Source: Macrolepiota albuminosa (lineage: Eukaryota; Basidiomycota; Agaricomycetes; Agaricales; Agaricaceae). From it: a stretch of DNA of 64,000 bases. Shown piece by piece: positions 21,280 through 31,975 of this stretch. The DNA is taken from assembly GCA_027475525.1 (NCBI GenBank), contig JAMWFC010000086.1, positions 124,001 to 188,000 on the forward strand, written 5' to 3'. A program made the translations under genes and the position numbers. Each line of letters opens with the position of its first letter. Position 1 is the stretch's first letter. The notes under the pieces were generated by a model that did not search any database, was not told the DNA's origin, and worked only from the letters and a program-made list of their open reading frames with translations.

Positions 21280-22991
21280 ATGTCGCGCACGCCAACCCAT
21301 TCCCCGACGCCCCCGCAAACCAACGAGGTCGCGCCCCTCATGGCCTGGGAAGCCCGGGACGCGCGGTATCGAGCCCGCCAAGACCGGGAGCGCGTGGCGG
21401 CGCTTGTGCAACAACGTGAGTGGTTCCCGCGCCGCTTGCTTGTCACGACTGACCTTCCTTTTTCAGAACAACACAACATCACTGCTCCGGAGGCGGGTCC
21501 CAGCCGGCTCCCAGAGCCTGTTCCCAATGCGGGTCCCAGCGCCCCCCCCGTTCGAGTCGTCCCACGCCCACCTTTGCGCGGATGACTGTCCGCCCTCCCC
21601 GTCCGCACCCCCCTCCCCGCCCTAGGCTGCCGGCCCCCCGCTTCCGTCGCTCCGGGATGGCGGTGGGGACCATTGCAGAGGTCCCGGAAGATCAACGCAT
21701 TGCGTGGGCGGCCGTGACGCAGGAGCTGTTTGGGGAGGCCCTAGAGAGGCTCCAGGGCCTGCCTGCTCACGCCTGGTGTGTGAGCAATTGACCGGTGAGT
21801 GGGCTCCTACCTCTTTCCTGGTCGTTCTGCTGACTTTGGTGCAGTGCTTGCACTGCGCCCGGCGTGTGGTGCCTTGCCTATTCGAGGCTCCAGGCCCCTC
21901 GTCCCGCCGCGATACGTCCGTCTGCGAGGCCTGCCGTCTCAACCATAAGCGGTGCTCCGTGTCGGCGCTGTGGAGGGCGCGGTGTGTCTCCCAGGAGCAG
22001 GGGTGGCCGCTGGCTGGGGTTACTCGGAGGATGGGAGTCGAGGAGCGGGATTGGGTGGTGGAGCCGGTGGGAGAGGGGGTGGAACCGGTGGAGGAGGTGC
22101 CCACAGCGTCCGCAGAGGCGCCCAGTGGGGGGTCGGGGGGCCGGGGGCGGCCCGTGGTCCTGATCACCCATCGGGTGACCCGGGCCGGGGCCGGCAGTCA
22201 CAAGGGTCGCGGGGGGCGCCCCGACAAGGGAAAGAGGCGGGCGTCGCCTAGTCCCTCCCCGGGCCTATCGAAGAGGGCACGCCTGCCCCTGAGGACCCCA
22301 TCCCCAATCTCCCTCCCACGCCTGTCCCCAGCAACATTCTCCCCCCTGTCCGGGGGACTCCAAGCTGGTGAAGTCGGGGCCCTGCAGGAGCCGGAGCAGG
22401 GGGGTCACGGGGAGGGGGCGAGGGAGGAGACGGCGGCCGGGCGGGGTCTGGAGGAGGGTCAGGAGGCGCTGACCCGGGACCTGGAGGAGGCCAGGGTCGC
22501 CCGGGGGGAAGCGGAGGCTGAGCTAGAGGCTCTGAGGGCGAGGCTCGGGCAGGGAGTGGGGCTTCCGGAGGGTGAGGGGTTGGCGGAGGCCCTGCGTCGG
22601 GACGTGGTGGTGGCCCGTATGGCCTCATTGAGTGAGTCTCCCTATCCCCGGGTTCGATTTCCCACTGACATTTCCAGGCTGGGCCTGGGAGCACCGCTTG
22701 CTCTTGGACGGGGCGGCTGCGGCACTCACGGCGCTGCAGGAGGGGCAGCGCCCTGAGGTAACAACTCCCGGGGTAGAACGGGGCCTCGACTTGTTGGGGC
22801 GGGTGGTGTCGGCACACCGGCGGAGGAATGTGCCCGCCTCCAGTTCCTGGTTCGAGAGAGTTTTGGACGAGGGTGAGTCTCTCCCGTCCTGGGAGCAGTT
22901 GGCGGAGGAGGTACTGCGGGAGCACGGCCCGGGGGGGATGGAGGAGGGGTTCCGAGGCTGGCCGGGGGAGGGAGGGAGTGAGGGCCGGTAG
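21280..22991 (+). CDS. E2 antisense accessory gene, Zn(II)2Cys6-like protein, four exons
   Basis: The gene lies opposite to pol, between integrase and the 3' LTR. Proposed exons are 21280-21415, 21467-21779, 21845-22631 and 22678-22991; the introns are 51, 65 and 46 nt with GTGAGT/GTGAGC donors and CAG acceptors. Exon 3 opens exactly on the cysteine cluster C-X2-C-X6-C-X15-C-X2-C-X6-C (CLHCARRVVPC ... CEACRLNHKRC). This resembles a fungal binuclear zinc cluster with a long middle loop. Basic Ser/Pro-rich patches (GKRRASPSPSP, SKRARLPLRTPSP) and a Glu/Ala/Arg helix (DLEEARVARGEAEAELEAL) follow. The protein would be about 515 residues. One 1-nt frame break near 21583 (exon 2) must be a deletion or assembly error. 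A role as a DNA-binding regulator is inference only. Confidence 0.7.
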
Positions 22992-23221
22992 TTTTCTTTT
23001 TCCTTTTTCTTGTCTTTATTCGCCTGTTGTTTCTTGTTCTGGCCTGATACCATAAAATATTGTAACTGTAGAAAAAATGTATATACTTGGTCTCCCAGGG
23101 TCAATGGGAAGTAGTGAGTAAGGGGGGGCAAATGAAACTGGGAAGAACACCTTGCCCAGACTCCGGAACACTACTACAAAAAGGTACTAAAAAAGAGTAA
23201 GATCTAGAAAGGGAAAGCAGA

Positions 23222-23375
23222 AAGTATACATGGGAGTTGAATCCCTACTGAGTCCAGAGGCGGGGGTTACGCCCACTACTGCCGTCTGTGAGTCCTGCAA
23301 GTATACATGGGAGTTGAATCCCTACTGAGTCCAGAGGCGGGGGTTACGCCCACTACTGCCGTCTGTGAGTCCTGC
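23222..23375. repeat. 77-bp perfect tandem duplication at the E2 pol 3' end
   Basis: 23222-23298 is repeated exactly at 23299-23375. Confidence 0.92.
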
Positions 23376-24700
23376 GCCCGGGAGGGCCGTTTCCCGAGTG
23401 CCGTTGTTGGAAGTCACGGAGTTTGTTGAGGGTGCCTTTGAGGTTTCGACACGGTTCCCAGATGTCGTCTTCCAGGCCGTATCCCTTCTACCATACGAGG
23501 AAGTGGGGTCACCCACGAATGTTCCGGGAGTTGAGGATGTCTTCAACTTTGTAGTGGTACTCGTCCTCAACCTTGACCAGGGGAGGGGGCTCGGGGCGTC
23601 GTTCGGGGAAAGGATCCGGGGGGTGTCGTTCCAGGAGGCGGACGTGGAATACCGGGTGCAGACCTTTTAGTCCCGGAGGGAGCTCGATCTTGTAGGCGTG
23701 GGATGAGACCTTCTTCAATATTTTGAACGGGCCGAGACGCTTGTGATCGAGTTTTGGGGAGGGCCGGCGGGTGCGGAGGTGTCGTCGATCTAACCATACC
23801 TTTGTCCCGGGGGTCCAGTCAGGGGTGTCTTCCCGTTTCCGGTCGGCGTGTTTCACGTAGGCCCGGTTCGCGGTGTCGATCTCTTCCCGGAGAAACTCGT
23901 GAAGGGATTGGAGATCCCGGGCGACCTCGTGGGCGGCGTGCGACGGGATGTCCCGGAGCGAGAGTGTCAGTCAAGGGTGGTATCCCTTGTTGGCAAAGAA
24001 GGGGGATACCCCGGTGGCAGAGTGCGGCGTGTTGTTGTAGGCGAACTCGGCCAGGGGGAGTTCGGCGTGCCAGTCGTCCTGCAAGTAGTTGACGTACAGT
24101 CGGAGGTACTGCTCAAGAGACTGGTTGACCCTTTCGGTTTGGCCGTCGGTTTCGGGGTGGTAGGCGGTAGAGAGGTTAGTCTTTACTTCAAGTGCCTTAC
24201 ACAGGGAAGTCCAAAACTTGGACACGAAGAGGGGGCCACGGTCGGAGACGATGTCGTCCGGGAGTCCATGTTTGGCAAAGACGTGCTCAAGGAACAGTCG
24301 GGCGAAGTCCGGGGCGGTGTCCGTGGTGTGGCAGGGTAGGAAAATGCCCTGTTTGGTTAGCCTACACACAACAACGAGGATGGCATCGAACCCTTCAGAC
24401 TCCGGGAGTTTGACGATGTGGTCCAGAGATATGGAGGACCAGGGGCGTCGTCCGACCGGCAGGGGTTTCAGGAGTCCATACGGTCGGTGTCGGGGGACCT
24501 TGGCCCGGAGGCAGGGCTCGCATGATCGAATGTAACGGGTCACGTCCTTCTTCAACTCTGGCCAAAAGTAAGTCCGGGAGATGAGCTGGAGGGTCTTACG
24601 TATTCCAGGATGTCCCCGGAGCTTGTGGTCGTGGTGTTGACGGAGGACGTCGTAGCGAAGTCGGGCGTGATCTGGGACGTAGATGCGGCCGTCCCGGAGG
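23290..24700 (-). pseudogene. E2 integrase with C-terminal chromodomain
   Basis: Down the minus strand: the HHCC zinc domain (HHDHKLRGHPG ... CEPCLRAK), then a complete DDE core (SLDHIVKLPES, IVSDRGPLFVSKFW, DGQTERVNQSLEQ), the AYNNTPHSATGVSPFF segment, and the C-terminal domain [20 protein letters not shown]. The chromodomain is [13 protein letters not shown] ... HFLVW ... KGYGLEDDIWEPCRNLKG. Nonsense codons occur at 23971-23973, at a position following NIRG (TGA, probably from CGA) and after HFLVW (TAG). Chromodomain integrases bind modified histones and steer insertion to heterochromatin; this is known for the family and fits the nested setting. It is inactive as it stands. Confidence 0.9.
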
Positions 24701-25345
24701 AGGAGTTTTTTGTCAGGGGACAGGGAGAAGGCGGGGTCCCGGTCGGTTCCGTTGGGAGGAAGGCGGGGTCCCGGTCGGTTCCGTCGGGAGGGTTGCGGGG
24801 GTTGTGATCAGCGAAATACCTGTCTCGGGGGGCGCGGCAGATCTGGCTCAGGGTTCCTTCGTCGTTTAAGATCAGTACGGCATTCAAATGTTCGGGAGGG
24901 ATCACCACGCGATGATTGAACGCATTGCGTTTCGCCTCAAACGACTTCTTGGGATAGACGTCCAGACGACAGGTGAGGGCATCGGGTTTAGCTCCGAGTA
25001 GTCCCGGGCGGTACTGGATCGTGAAGTCGTATTCCGAGAGGACCTCAGACCATCGGGCCTGCCGTCGACTAAGCTGTTTGGTCGTGGTGAAGTACTGCAG
25101 GTTGTTGTGATCCGAGTAGACCTGAATCCGGTGCCGGGCTCCCTCAAGGTAGGCTCGCCATTGCTTGAAGGCTTCGACGATGGCGAGGAGCTCCTTGTCA
25201 TAGATGTCGTAGTTGAGCTCGGCGTCGATCATGGACCGGGTGTAGAAGGCAACTGGCCGGGGCTCCCCTCCGTCAGGTTCCATCTGCGAGAGGATCCCGG
25301 CGATGGCGTAGTCGGAGGCGTCGCATTCCAGGATAATCGGGAGGG
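24700..25345 (-). CDS. E2 RNase H and connection to integrase
   Basis: The frame contains [49 protein letters not shown] and [20 protein letters not shown], the standard gypsy RNase H series with the acidic residues in place. It is part of one Pol polyprotein. The separate frame starts only because of the 77-bp duplication at 25345-25498 (upstream) and the 32-bp duplication (downstream). Confidence 0.88.
24728..24791. repeat. 32-bp tandem duplication in E2 between RNase H and integrase
   Basis: AAGGCGGGGTCCCGGTCGG... occurs twice at a 32-bp offset with one mismatch. As 32 is not a multiple of three, it causes the frame change between the RNase H and integrase parts of pol. Confidence 0.8.
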
Positions 25346-25498
25346 TCGGGTCGTAGTGCCGGAGTACGGGGGCGGTCGTGAAAGCCTCCTTGAGCAGGTT
25401 AAAGACACTCTGGCACTTACTGTCGGGTCGTAGTGCCGGAGTACGGGGGCGGTCGTGAAAGCCTCCTTGAGCAGGTTAAAGACACTCTGGCACTTACT
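25345..25498. repeat. 77-bp perfect tandem duplication in E2 RT
   Basis: 25345-25421 is repeated at 25422-25498. It shifts the frame between RT and RNase H. Confidence 0.93.
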
Positions 25499-26359
25499 GT
25501 TCCAGTTCCAGGCGACGTCCTTGTGCGTGAGCCAGTCGAGGGGTTTCATGATACCGGAGTAGTTATCTATGAACCTCCGGTAGAAGTGAGCGAAACCCAG
25601 GAAAGATTGTACTTCCTTGACGTTCCGGGGCTGCGGCCAGTTGACGATGGCCTCGACCTTGTGGGGGTCCATGCAAACGCCGTTCGGGGATACGATGACG
25701 CCAAGATACTCAACCTCTTCTGTATGGAATGAACACTTCTCGGGCTTGGCGTGGAGGTTGTGCTCCCGGAGGGGTTCGAGGACTTGCCGGACATGCTTCT
25801 GGTGATCCTCCAGTGAGTTGGAATAAATGAGGATGTCGTCCAGGTAGACAATCACGAAGACGTCGCTCACGTCGTGGAAGATGTTGTTCATGAAGTATTG
25901 GAACGTGGCAGGGGAGTTAGTCATTCCGAAAGGCATCACAAGGTACTCAGACAGACCATACTGCGTGCGGAACACAGTTTTCCACTCGTGTCCCGGGGCG
26001 ATGCGGACGTTGTTGTAACCGGAGCGGAGGTCAATCTTTGTGTAGACCTTGGCGCTGCGGAGTCGATCGACCAGGTCGCTGATGAGCAGGAGCGGGTAGC
26101 GGTTCTTCTTGATGATCTTATTGAGTCCCCGGTAGTCGACACAGAGCCGGAGCGAGCCGTCCTTCTTCTTGGCGAATAGAACCGGGGCTCCGGCAGCGGA
26201 GGCAGAGGGTCGGATGAATCCCTTACCGAGCATTTCGTTGAGGTAGTCCTTGAGAGCCCGGAGTTCGACCTCCGACATGTTGTAGACCTTGCCAAAAGGG
26301 GGGGTGGCTCCTTCCTCGAGGTCGATGGTGTGATCATAGGGGCGGTGAGGGGGGATCTC
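25422..26359 (-). CDS. E2 reverse transcriptase
   Basis: A well-conserved chromovirus [53 protein letters not shown], then the intact catalytic box [25 protein letters not shown], and the connection [13 protein letters not shown]. The enzyme copies the element RNA to cDNA in the cytoplasmic particle. The frame from about 26278 to 25429 is open. It is cut off on both sides by 77-bp duplications, so the true polyprotein is longer than any single frame. Confidence 0.93.
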
Positions 26360-26513
26360 CTTGGCGTCTCCTTCGGAGAATACGTCAGCGAACTCGTGAT
26401 ACTCTGGGGGAACTACTTCTCGGAGGATTTGCTCCTCTTGGCGTCTCCTTCGGAGAATACGTCAGCGAACTCGTGATACTCTGGGGGAACTACTTCTCGG
26501 AGGATTTGCTCCT
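26360..26513. repeat. 77-bp perfect tandem duplication between E2 protease and RT
   Basis: 26360-26436 is repeated at 26437-26513. It ends the protease frame artificially at 26413. Confidence 0.93.
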
Positions 26514-27842
26514 TGGTTTTCTGTTCCGGGGGAATAGCGTCCCCTCGTAGGTGTTCTTCCGGGAGAGAAGGCAAGGTGTGCAGCTGAAACGTGGGAGTTC
26601 CATCCCTCATGAGGCGGGCGAAGGGGGCGGCCCCAATGATCCTAATGTCGAGTGTGCTCGGGTCGATCGGTGTCGCGGAGTCATCGGCCGGAGCGGGTGT
26701 GACGCGTGTCTGAGACCGGCAGGGGTAGTTTGGCCCCTTGTACTTGTTCCGAGGAATGTTTGGGGGTCGATCGGGGGCCTTGCGGTCTTGGATGGGCGAG
26801 GGTGGTGCATGCGTGGGGGGCGCAGCAGTCGTCCCGGGGGTGTCGGGCATCGGGTCGCTTCCTAGAGCCCGGAGGTGCACGGCGGTCGAGGGGTGGTCTT
26901 CGGGTCCCGGGAAGGTCATGGTGAGCGCCCTCCAATCGATGTCGGGGTTTGTGTTGCGCAGCCAGGGTAGTCCCAGCACCATCGGGGTCGATTCATGAAG
27001 TCGCGTGACCAGGAAGTCGGAAGTGAACTCGTAGTTGTTGTCCAGGGTCACACGTCCTGAGTGAGACCTTTGGATGGGGCCAGAGGAGGAGGGGGTGCCA
27101 TCGAGGCGTTGCAGGCAGAGGGGCTGGTCGAGGGAGTCGTGGGGGAGGTCGAGGGCATCGCTGATGAAAACCCTGGTGGCTCCGCTGTCAATAAGGGCCG
27201 ATATTAGTCCCGGGACGCCGTCCAGCCTGGCATTGATGATGAAGGATCGGGACGAACGAGACTGAAGTCCGGGGGGTGGTGGGAGCTCGTCCGGGGGGTC
27301 CTTCGGGGTCGGATTTGAGGAGTGGGGGATGTCGAAGGGGAGTTGCTGGTTGTCGGAGGTCGGGTCCCAGGTCAGGTGAAGGGTGAGGTGTCGCCAATCG
27401 ATGCGGGGGTTAGTGTCCCGGAGCCACGGGAGCCCTAAGACCAGGGGTGCGGAAGGGTGGAGTTTTGTTATCAACATCCGGAGGTTGTGAGTCTGTCCGT
27501 TGGTGAAGGTAATGGGCATACGCACGAAGTGGGTGATGTCCCCTGCCGTAGAGGCGTCTCCGTCAAAGAGGCAGAGTCGTACCGGGACCGGGAGTCGCTG
27601 GGCGGGTTCCGGGGCGAAGGTAGACCATGCTTCATCGATGAAGTTGTCGGTGGCGCCACTGTCGACGAGGGTGTTGAGGGGAGTTCCGGAGGGGGTGAGG
27701 CGGGTTTTGAGGAGGAGGGAGTGCAAAGAGTGGGAGGGTAGATAAGCCGTGGGGGTGTCCTGTATGAGTGTCATAGAGCGAAGATGTGAGACTGGGGCGG
27801 AGAAGACGTCGGGGTCGATTCTGCGATTTAGGGCGTCTTCTG
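26413..27842 (-). CDS. E2 pol N-terminal part: two retropepsin domains in tandem
   Basis: Counting from the Met at 27774, an aspartic protease active site [12 protein letters not shown] has its Asp at residue 38, and its partner motif [18 protein letters not shown] is at about 110-127. A second complete set follows: [15 protein letters not shown] with Asp at 196 and [18 protein letters not shown] at about 264-281. Retropepsins normally work as homodimers of one such domain, so two in one chain could form a single-chain dimer. A Pro-rich linker leads to the RT. The frame is open upstream to about 27842 and overlaps the end of gag in the -1 frame. Confidence 0.85.
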
Positions 27843-27845
27843 GGT

Positions 27846-28440
27846 CTAAATCGCCGGGTCGTTTTCCGAATACTCGTAGGTGGCGTCCTCCCCTTCAAAG
27901 GTCCAGGTGGCACGTCCCCTGACCTGTCGTTTGAGGCACTCAGAGATGAAATGGTCTTTCTCACCACAGAGTATGCAGACACCCTCCCTTCTCCGTCGTT
28001 CCTGCACATCCGTCGGGACTTCGATCCAGGGTTGTCCCTTCTTTTGAAGCCGGTTGGCTCGGAGGGCCTCCTCGTCCCGTTCGTCGTCGACGTCGAAGTC
28101 TTCGGGGTCTTCCGGGGGTTCCTCGGGGCTTGGCACGTCGCCCGGGTCGTGGGCGGCCACGGCGGCGTTGAGTTGGGCCTGGGGGTGGGCGCCGCTGCCG
28201 GGGTTAGCATTGGGCGGGCCGCGACTCACCGGGGGTCAGCCGCCAGGGAACGCGGAGGGACCGGGGTTTTGACCTTGGGGGTTGGGGGCTTCGCCGGAGG
28301 GCCAAGGGGGTCCTTCTCTAGGGTTCCAGGGGGGTCGGGAATTCGAATACTCGCTGCGGTCTTCCCAGTAGTGTTGGTCGATCTGCATGACAAGGGCCTT
28401 GTATCCGTCGTAGGAGGGTTGTTTCGGGGCGAGTCAGAGG
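27846..28440 (-). pseudogene. E2 gag C-terminal part with zinc knuckle
   Basis: It continues the capsid frame interrupted by E3: APKQPSYDGYKALVMQIDQH, then YWEDRSEYSN, a Pro/Gly-rich linker, and the zinc knuckle CILCGEKDHFISEC (CX2CX4HX4C). A TGA (28236-28238) interrupts the linker and another stop (27846-27848) ends gag. Pol overlaps in the -1 frame; a GGAAAAC stretch (27861-27867) upstream of the stop is the only slippery-looking sequence I see. Confidence 0.8.
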
Positions 28441-28444
28441 ACGT

Positions 28445-29395
28445 TGATGACGCCCAAAGTTTGGTCAGTAACAAATGTAGCTAAAGTGTTACCTAACCAA
28501 GAGTGTGCGTTGGGCGCGCTATAAGTGTGTTGAGGAGTCCCGGGCAGGTCCCAGAGAACGCGTCTGTGAAAAAGGGTAAAAGTCGGTAACGGGGTCGGCA
28601 AGTGGTAAGCGCTAAGGTAAAGCGCCTAAGGAAATGCGGTAAGTGAACACGGCAAGGGTGAGCGGCAAGAGCACGATAAGCTTAGCGAGGTTCTAAGCGT
28701 CGATAATGCCTGCCGTAGTTGCAAGGCGCGAGTATGTCGAGTGTTGGCGAACGTCTGTAACTACCGATGAGTTTTGACGTTGCCGACCGTAGCGTAAATG
28801 AGCTCTTGAGCGTAAGGGAGACTGAAGTAAGGGGGAAACTGTGGTCTATTCGTCTGCTGTCCGTATGTACAAGTCGGTAAGTAATATATATACTACAAGG
28901 AGTTCACCGTCGCCAGTGACCAACCATCGCCAAAGTGCGGTAAACTGGAAAATTTCATAGGGGTAGCTCCAACGGTTTCAGATCCCTACCGTCCATTCAA
29001 GACCCTTGGCGCCACCAGGCGGCAGATCGCGGTGCTAAATCATCAATCCATCACCCTTCTGTCTGTCAGAAGACCTAAGCGACGTTGGGCGCCAAATCGA
29101 GACGGTAAGCGGTGTCAGACGCCAAGGTCAAACGCCAAGCTGTCCGTCAGTTTTTGATAGATCATCAAGCTTCTCGCTAAGCGCTGTCGTCAGTGACTGA
29201 TGCCATCTGTCAGTTGTCATTCTTGCTGCCGTCGGCGCTATCATTGATTGGATCTGCTTCTTGCCGTGCGCGGCCGTCAGAAATGGCTTAAAATGGGTAG
29301 AACGCGTGCGCTAAGTTCGGAACGAGTGCGGCAAGGTTTCCGGAGCCGGTGCCGAGCCTGCCGTTGATGCGCCTAACCTGTATGGGGTCCTATCA
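28445..29395 (-). repeat. E3 3' LTR, 951 bp
   Basis: Plus-strand ends TGATGACGCC and GTCCTATCA; it matches 39275-40225 along its whole length. Confidence 0.95.
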
Positions 29396-29408
29396 TCTCC
29401 CCCCAACT
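29396..29408 (-). promoter_or_regulatory. E3 polypurine tract
   Basis: The minus strand reads CAGTTGGGGGGAGA immediately before the 3' LTR start TGATAGGACCCC. Confidence 0.8.
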
Positions 29409-29564
29409 GAAAAATTGACTGTCCTCAGTCACCAAATAAGGCTACCGTTACCGTTTTTGTGACAAGTGGCCCGTGCGTTCTTGAGATTTGGTTTATAGTC
29501 CTGGCGCATGAGTGTGGACTTCGTTTCTCCTCCCCATCTTTTCCTGGCGCTCAATTAAAATAAA

Positions 29565-31975
29565 ATGTCTTTCCGCATTCCAACTCCGCCACCTGTTCCC
29601 TCCCGTGAGGCTCAAGACGCCGCCTCGGCCTATATCGAAAAGGCGAACAATTTTCTTAAGCGGATCGAAGGCGTTGGCGCGGACGCGCCAGTAAATTTGG
29701 TGGTTGCCGTCATGAAGCTGTACGAGCGGTGGCTGGAGGTGCGCGTTCTTGGCGTGGGATGGGATCGCGAAATCGAGGTTCGGGAGTGGTGCCGGTCGCG
29801 GTACCTGGATCATCGTGGCGCAGAGTGGCTAGCGCCCTATGCTCGATTTGTAAGTAGCTTCTAGTTCTTGCCGTGTCGCTAGCTGATTGGGTTCCTAGGC
29901 GCCTCCTCCTGTTCCAACCATTGAGGACGAACTGGAGGACATCCTCTCTGGCGCCTTGCCAATGACGGTAAGCGCGCCAGCGCCTGAGTGAGTATCTCTA
30001 ACTGTACTTTCTAACTTAGCTGTGGTCTGATCTGTCTCCCCATAGCAAACAAGAGGTGTTAGCGCCTCTTGCCAATTTGCAGGTGGACGCCGAGATGGCG
30101 GCAATTCGCGAGAGCGTGCTAGAAGAGGCCTCCCGTGACGCCAAGGAGAGGACCAAGGCGTTGGAGGAGCGAGAGGTCGTTGGCGAGTCCCTGGTTGCTA
30201 GCGAGAAGTCGCCAGTTGCCAGGAGACAGATGTCTGATGTGAAGGATTCCCGCGCCGGTAGTGCCCAGAGCCCAGCACTGCCGGCAAGCAAATCGGGCTC
30301 TCCGGTCAAGCCTGGCAAGACTTTGAAAAAGAAGGTAAGTTTGAGGGTTCTTACCGCTGGCGACTTCTGCTTATCCCACTCTCAGTCTCGTAAGGCTGCC
30401 GCCCCTCGTTACACGGTAAGTTCGTTGCGCCAAGGTACTTTCCTTGCTAACCAACCATTTGACAGGCGCCAACGCAAACTTCCTTTAGCGACGCAGAGCT
30501 GAAGGGTTTGTTGGTGGCACGACGAGATGAGGCGGTTTTGGATGGAGGAATGGAGGCGGGGGTGGTCTTGCCGGAGATGAAGGACAAGAAGACGGCAAGT
30601 CCGGCGGCAAGACGGGAGTTCAAGGACTCCCAAGGAGCGGTAAGTGTTGTAGCTCTTCTTACCGCGTCTGTTAACACTTCTGTAGTGCGATAAGTGCTGG
30701 GCCGACAACGACCCAGAGGGGTGTTGGTACCCCACCGGTGGCCAGCCCTGTTACCGGTGCGGGACGCTAAAACGAGCTTGCACTTTGGACGGCGCCAAGA
30801 GTCGTGAACGCGGTGGGGCTCCCGACGCGGTAGTGGAGCGGACCTTTAAGCGTGCCGTCTTGGTCAAGAGAGCGCGGGAGTTCGTTGAGGAGGAAAGGAA
30901 GAAGCAGGCCGCTGGCGACGCGGCGACGATTAGTAAGAGTTCCCTGGCGCTGCCGACGCGTCAAGGGGACGAGTCTGCAACAGTCGGCAACCGTGGCGCT
31001 GGAGAGCGCCAAGGGACTACGGTCCCTTCAAAACGACAAGTCCCTTCGCCCGCCAAGGGGAAGGGCAAGGCCAAACGTGCGCGGGTAGTAGAATCTCCTC
31101 CCCCTACCCCCGAGGACGTGGAGATGGAGGAGCTGGAGAAGGCGCTTGCTGCCAGTCGCCTACCGGTCAGGGACTCGGAGGCTGGGCCAAGTAAGTTGCT
31201 CTCTCCCATTCACCTGAGGGGGCCTTCTCTGCCGGCCGCTGACGAGGACGACGCGGTAATGGACCCGCCGCCAAGGGAAGAGCCTCAGGAGGCGGGACCG
31301 ATAGTGGCGATACCAAGGGGCGAAGGGAGCCCCTCGGCAATGGCTGGCGACGAGGACGCAGATGGGGAGCCAGACGAGACCTTGGCGACCCAGCGCGAAG
31401 GTGACGAGGAGGAGGCCCCCGCCAAGGAGGCGGTAGCGGCAGAAGTAGAGGGAGAAGGGGAGGCAGCGGCAGAAGTCGCCCGGGAGGAGCCTCAGTGGCG
31501 GTGGCTACCGCCTTACGGTAACGTTGCCCCCTGGGAGGTGTCAGATCCCGAGGACGTTGCCGGCCTGGAGCCTAGGCACCCCGTGGTCGCCAGGGTCAAT
31601 CCTGCCTGGACCCCTCAGCCGGAGCCGACGGTTACTGGCGACGCTTTCCAGTGGCTGGGACAAGACCTCGTGTACCCGGTGGTGGCACTTAACCCACGGG
31701 AGATGCTGGAGAGGTTCTCAAGTAGGGCGGCAACGATGGAGGCAGCAATGGGTCGGGAGCGGGAACGAGTCCGCGGTCAATTGATGGCGCTAAGGTTACG
31801 TTACTCCAATCTGGGTCGCAGCCTTCGCGTACTTCGCGATTACCAGGGGGATTGCCAAGCAGCCATGGATTGGCAAGCGGCCAACAACATTCTTCCTGGC
31901 GACCTTCTCCCCCTTCGCGACTCTTCGTTGCCGGTTTCTGACGATTCTCTCTCCATGGACGACGTTAGCGAGTAA
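29565..31975 (+). CDS. E3 antisense accessory gene, Zn(II)2Cys6-like protein, six exons
   Basis: The gene runs opposite to pol and fills the space between integrase and the 3' LTR. Exons: 29565-29849, 29899-29987, 30046-30334, 30386-30415, 30466-30639 and 30686-31975; the five introns are 46-58 nt with GTAAGT/GTGAGT donors and TAG/CAG acceptors. The joined frame is open for 718 codons, which strongly supports the model. Exon 6 opens exactly on C-X2-C-X8-C-X8-C-X2-C-X6-C (C290 to C321; CDKC ... CYRCGTLKRAC), close to the fungal Zn(II)2Cys6 pattern. Then come a basic patch (KGKGKAKRAR, residues about 413-422), a long acidic region and a C-terminal helical segment (MLERFSSRAATMEAAMGRER, about 625-685). 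It resembles a nuclear DNA-binding protein; this is inference. Its promoter must lie in or next to the 3' LTR, 170 bp upstream. Confidence 0.85.

Noticed and set aside
26551..28484. Plus-strand frames opposite E2 protease and gag (e.g. 27786-28484)
   Set aside because: They mirror well-supported minus-strand coding sequence in a GC-rich region and end in the E3 LTR.
29565..31975. Host transcription-factor gene into which E3 inserted, instead of an element gene
   Set aside because: The gene is completely inside the boundaries set by the two LTRs and the ACGT duplication. It lies between integrase and the polypurine tract, and E2 and E4 carry a counterpart at the same place.
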